14,521 nucleotides of DNA from Pseudomonadota bacterium (GTDB lineage Bacteria > Pseudomonadota > Gammaproteobacteria > Burkholderiales > SG8-39). Under the pieces are notes generated by a model that saw only the letters and a program-made list of their open reading frames with translations, had not been told where the DNA came from and ran no database searches. Below are positions 14,411-14,521 of this stretch, piece after piece. The position numbers and the translations under genes are program-made. The stretch covers positions 1 to 14,521 of the forward strand of contig QGUL01000007.1 in assembly GCA_003242425.1 (NCBI GenBank), written 5' to 3'. Every line of letters begins with the position of its first letter. Position 1 is the first letter of the stretch.

Positions 14411-14521
14411 CCCCCCCCCCCCCCCCGCCCCTTATCCCCATCTGACGCTGCCGACGAAGACGCCACCGCCCACCCCGCTCGCCCCCCCCCCCCTCACCAC
14501 CCCACCCCCCCCCCCCCCCCC
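14410..14521. other. Low-quality contig end: poly-C runs, not genomic
   Basis: Runs of 17 C (14410-14426), 12 C (14482-14493) and 17 C (14505-14521), with a C-rich spacer between, unlike anything else in the window. They surround adapter sequence and should be trimmed. Any reading frame here (proline runs) is meaningless. Confidence 0.92.
14425..14457 (+). other. Degraded Nextera (Tn5 transposase) adapter
   Basis: CATCTGACGCTGCCGACGA (14439-14457) is an exact 19-nt match to the Nextera read-through adapter. Aligning the preceding 14 nt to the mosaic end gives matches at 9 positions including CTTAT and the lone G, with the 5 mismatches all changed to C. Confidence 0.93.

Overview
This GC-rich window has the gene order and gene style of a betaproteobacterium, most likely Rhodocyclales (Azoarcus/Thauera/Zoogloea-like). 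That placement is inferred from LPS-core genes back-to-back with a tolC / rhodanese / methyltransferase cluster, a TPP-riboswitch thiC, and glnA followed by a DUF4124-type gene. No rRNA, tRNA, IS element or CRISPR array is visible. The left edge cuts waaC. The right edge ends in sequencing artefact: a degraded Nextera adapter inside poly-C.

Layout. (1) 2-2145, plus strand: waaC (5' end missing) and waaA, two inner-core LPS glycosyltransferase genes joined by a TGATG overlap. (2) 2142-4585, minus strand: a PCMT-family methyltransferase, a single-domain rhodanese and tolC, transcribed in that order; the tolC and waaA stop codons overlap. (3) 4699-6848, plus strand: promoter-like sequence, TPP riboswitch with a translational expression platform, thiC and a strong intrinsic terminator. 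(4) 6849-8084: a 400-base leader region with a dyad, a promoter candidate and a doubtful small ORF, then uppP, whose start sits where transcription from a TAGAAT box would begin. (5) 8104-11718, minus strand: a four-gene operon for a nitrate/cyanate-type ABC importer (Tat-exported binding protein, permease, ATPase) ending in cyanase cynS. (6) 11895-12350, minus strand: a second rhodanese gene. (7) 12432-14077, plus strand: the glnA regulatory region, glnA and its hairpin. (8) 14276 to the end: start of a DUF4124-like secreted protein, cut by artefact.

How the parts work together. The right half is a nitrogen-acquisition block. The importer would bring in cyanate (or nitrate/nitrite). Cyanase turns cyanate plus bicarbonate into ammonia and CO2. 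Glutamine synthetase assimilates the ammonia. Both glnA and the transporter/cyanase operon have sigma-54 (-24/-12) promoters readable in the sequence. glnA has two good NtrC-type sites 30 bp apart. The two promoters also share a 20-nt element (17/20 identical) 15-17 nt upstream of the -24 box, and the cyanase operon has a tandem 19-bp repeat at the position expected for enhancer sites. This shared, unnamed promoter architecture is the most interesting feature of the window. The left half is envelope housekeeping plus thiamin biosynthesis.
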